This document shows, in pieces, positions 3,292 to 5,323 of a stretch of DNA of 5,323 nucleotides (its first letter is position 1; each line of letters starts with the position of its first letter). The translations under genes and the position numbers were made by a program. The stretch spans positions 1-5,323 of the forward strand of contig CALBUZ010000037.1 of NCBI GenBank assembly GCA_937969105.1, in the 5' to 3' direction. The notes beneath the pieces are model-generated. The model was not told the origin of the DNA. It ran no database searches and worked only from the letters and a program-made list of their open reading frames with translations. This stretch comes from an uncultured Collinsella sp. (GTDB lineage Bacteria > Actinomycetota > Coriobacteriia > Coriobacteriales > Coriobacteriaceae).

Positions 3292-5323
3292 TTACTCGCG
3301 ATCCCAGACGGGGGGCACGGGGGCGTCGGGGGTGGACCAGGTGCCCAAAGGCGCGTTGGGCGCGGCATCGAGCGTGAGGTCGGCGAAGTTGCCGGCAAGG
3401 TAGCTCCTCAGCGCCGGGATGCCGATCATGGCGGCGTTGTCGCCGCAGGCGCGCATGGGCGGCACGGTCACGCGGACGCCCATCCTCGCGAAGGTCTTCT
3501 GATAGGCACCGCGCAGCGCGGGGTTGGCGGCCACGCCGCCGCCGATGCAGATGTCGTTGACGCCGGTCTGCTCGACGGCCGTCTTTGCCTTGGCAACCTG
3601 CACGTCAACGACGGCCGCCTCGAAGCTCGCAGCCAAATCGGGCAGGTTGATGGGCCTTCCGGCACGGTTTTCACCCTCGATGTAGGTGATGACCGCGGTC
3701 TTCAGGCCGGAGAGGCTGAAGGAGTAGTCGCCCGAGTGCATCATCGCGCGCGGGAAGTGGATGGCCTTCTTATTGCCCTTGGCGGCAAGCTTGCTGATGA
3801 CGGGGCCGCCGGGGTATCCGAGGCCGAGCGCCTTGGCCACCTTGTCGAAGGCCTCCCCCACCGCGTCGTCGATGGTCGCGCCGAGGACCTCGTAGTCGCC
3901 CCAGGCGCGGACGTGGACGAGCATGGTGTTGCCGCCCGAGACCAGGCTCGCCACGAAGGGCGGCTCGAGGCCCGGCGTCTCGAAGAGATTGGCCATTAGG
4001 TGGCCCTCGAGATGATGCACGGCAACGAGCGGCAGGTCGGCGGCGGCACAGAGACCCTTGGCAAAGGCGACGCCCACCACGAGCGCGCCCACAAGGCCGG
4101 GGCCTGCGGTCACGCCGACGGCGGCGAGGTCCGTAGGCGCGAGCGTGTCGACGCCGAAGTGCGCGCCCGCCTGGGCGAGCGTCTCCTCGAGGACGCCGAC
4201 GATGGCCTCGGTGTGCTTGCGCGAGGCGATCTCGGGCACGACGCCGCCGAATCGCGCGTGGAAGTCAATCTGCGTGGCGACGACGCTCGCGCAGACAACG
4301 CCGTGCGAGTCGGTGACGGCCATGGCGGTCTCGTCGCAGGAGGACTCGATGGAAAGGATGAGCGGGCCCGCCGCGGCGATGGCGGCGCGCGCCTCGTCGG
4401 AGCGGGGCGCGGGTGCGATGGGCCACGGGCGGATGGAGGCGCGCGGAGCGGGGTCATGGTCGGGGTCCTGCGCGCGCCCGACGTCGGCGAGCGGCAGGTC
4501 GGCGCGCATAATGCGTGCATCGTGGCCGGCTCCGTAGTAGTTGGGGCGGACGCCCGCCTCGGTGAAGCCGAGACGACGGTACAGCTTCTCGGCAGGGTCG
4601 TTTCCAACCTCGACCTCGAGCGACGCCCACGTGGCGTTGAGCATCTGCGCGTCATAAGCGACGCGCGCGACCAGGCGCGCGGCAATGCCCTCGCGGCGAC
4701 GGCCAAGAGCCACGGCGACGTCGGCGATCTGCAGCTCGTCGCATACGACGGTGCCGCCCGCATAGCCGATGATGCTTCCCCGGTCGTGCGCGACCCACCA
4801 CACGTGGTTGTGCGCGGTCACGTCGTCATAGAAAACGTTCTCGGGCCACGGCTCGTGATTCGCGGAGGCAAAGACCTCGGCCTCGAGCTCCGCGACGGCG
4901 TGGACGTCGTTGACGGTCATGGGGCGCAGCTGGCAGTGGATGTCCGCGAGCGCGTCGTCGCAGCCGGTGAGCTCGACGGTCGCGGGCTCCTTCAGGCCAA
5001 GGCGCGTGCGCTCGTTCTCCTCCGCGTCGGAAAGGCGCGTGTAGATGGGCAGCACGAGCGCAGGATCGCCGGGCTGCTCGTCAAAAGACCCCGCCTCCGC
5101 CGCGGCGCGCGCGAGCCCCTCGCCCGTAGGCCACCATGCCTCCTCAGGCGCAAACTGGCCATCGCCAAAGCCGACGGCCTCGAACTTCGCGCGGTACTTG
5201 GCCAGCCCGTTGCCCGTAAGCGCAAGCTCCCCCGCGTCCGCGCGGGCAGCCCACTCGGCCACGCACGCGTCGGCCTTGACAACGCTCTCGGCCACGAAGG
5301 TGCGGTGCGCGCCGGCATCATCC
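3292..5323 (-). CDS. tsaD: TsaB-RimI-TsaD fusion: tRNA N6-threonylcarbamoyladenosine (t6A37) synthesis plus ribosomal-protein acetyltransferase (5' partial)
   Basis: This is a three-part protein, open at the window edge; the frame continues above the GTG at 5295 with DDAGAHRTF, so that GTG is not taken as the start. Numbering from it, residues 1-110 are the C-terminal part of TsaB (ALTGNGLAKYR, APEEAWWPTGEGLARA, LPIYTR). Residues about 122-262 are a RimI-type GNAT domain with the acetyl-CoA loop GRRREGIAARL and the family's NYY motif. Residues about 312-660 are TsaD, which transfers threonylcarbamoyl to A37 of ANN-decoding tRNAs. It has SIESSCDETA, PEIASRKH, the metal-binding HLEGH (H428, H432), SGGNTMLV, GGGVAANPALR and CGDNAAMIG. 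All expected TsaD motifs are present, so the gene is probably functional. The TsaB-TsaD link puts two partners of the t6A machinery in one chain. RimI N-acetylates a ribosomal protein, S18 in E. coli. Confidence 0.93.
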   Translation of the reverse strand, partial: DDAGAHRTFVAESVVKADACVAEWAARADAGELALTGNGLAKYRAKFEAVGFGDGQFAPEEAWWPTGEGLARAAAEAGSFDEQPGDPALVLPIYTRLSDAEENERTRLGLKEPATVELTGCDDALADIHCQLRPMTVNDVHAVAELEAEVFASANHEPWPENVFYDDVTAHNHVWWVAHDRGSIIGYAGGTVVCDELQIADVAVALGRRREGIAARLVARVAYDAQMLNATWASLEVEVGNDPAEKLYRRLGFTEAGVRPNYYGAGHDARIMRADLPLADVGRAQDPDHDPAPRASIRPWPIAPAPRSDEARAAIAAAGPLILSIESSCDETAMAVTDSHGVVCASVVATQIDFHARFGGVVPEIASRKHTEAIVGVLEETLAQAGAHFGVDTLAPTDLAAVGVTAGPGLVGALVVGVAFAKGLCAAADLPLVAVHHLEGHLMANLFETPGLEPPFVASLVSGGNTMLVHVRAWGDYEVLGATIDDAVGEAFDKVAKALGLGYPGGPVISKLAAKGNKKAIHFPRAMMHSGDYSFSLSGLKTAVITYIEGENRAGRPINLPDLAASFEAAVVDVQVAKAKTAVEQTGVNDICIGGGVAANPALRGAYQKTFARMGVRVTVPPMRACGDNAAMIGIPALRSYLAGNFADLTLDAAPNAPLGTWSTPDAPVPPVWDRE

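Noticed and set aside
3208..3999. 263-codon plus-strand frame, glycine/alanine-rich
   Set aside because: It is the complement of the TsaD domain and begins inside the IS3 right end; no domain is recognisable.
1..5323. tRNA, rRNA, CRISPR array or riboswitch
   Set aside because: No cloverleaf, regularly spaced short repeats or known aptamer motif was seen on either strand; the only structured RNA supported is the bridge RNA.

Overview
The window is GC-rich and carries a TsaB-RimI-TsaD triple fusion read on the minus strand. I know that fusion mainly from Coriobacteriia (Olsenella/Atopobium/Collinsella relatives), so a high-GC actinobacterium of that class is the likely host. This is an inference from gene architecture and base composition; there is no rRNA marker.

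Layout: (a) 1-198, the 3' end of an unrecognised plus-strand gene, followed by a short gap with an imperfect 24-bp direct repeat of 41-bp period. (b) 276-3238, an IS3-family (IS150-type) element with recognisable terminal inverted repeats, an orfA, a -1 frameshift cassette and a DD(35)E orfB. (c) 1540-3046, an IS110-family element inserted inside that orfB just after the catalytic glutamate codon, splitting it into 785-1539 and 3047-3200. (d) 3239-3291, a 53-bp remnant with a good ribosome binding site and the first 11 codons of a minus-strand ORF cut off by the IS3 end. (e) 3292-5323, the tsaB-rimI-tsaD fusion, open at the window edge.

The most notable content is the 277-bp leader of the IS110 element. 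It reads as a complete bridge RNA whose four guide segments can be matched by eye to their DNA partners. Two target guides (1613-1621, 1647-1655) match the interrupted IS3 orfB on either side of the insertion. Two donor guides (1696-1704, 1750-1756) match the element's own right and left ends. Each guide pair sits in its own stem-closed loop, in the order expected for IS110-group elements. The guides also define the element ends to the base: removing 1540-3046 restores the orfB reading frame. Both target guides specify a CT core and both donor guides a CA core, so the two cores appear to differ at one base.

The transposase of the inner element keeps the DEDD and serine motifs and has a C-terminal extension resembling an Xre-type helix-turn-helix. 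The circular form of the element would join a consensus TTGACA at its right end to GATAAT at its left end, upstream of the bridge RNA. The outer IS3 element can no longer make a full transposase, while the inner IS110 element looks intact and potentially active.
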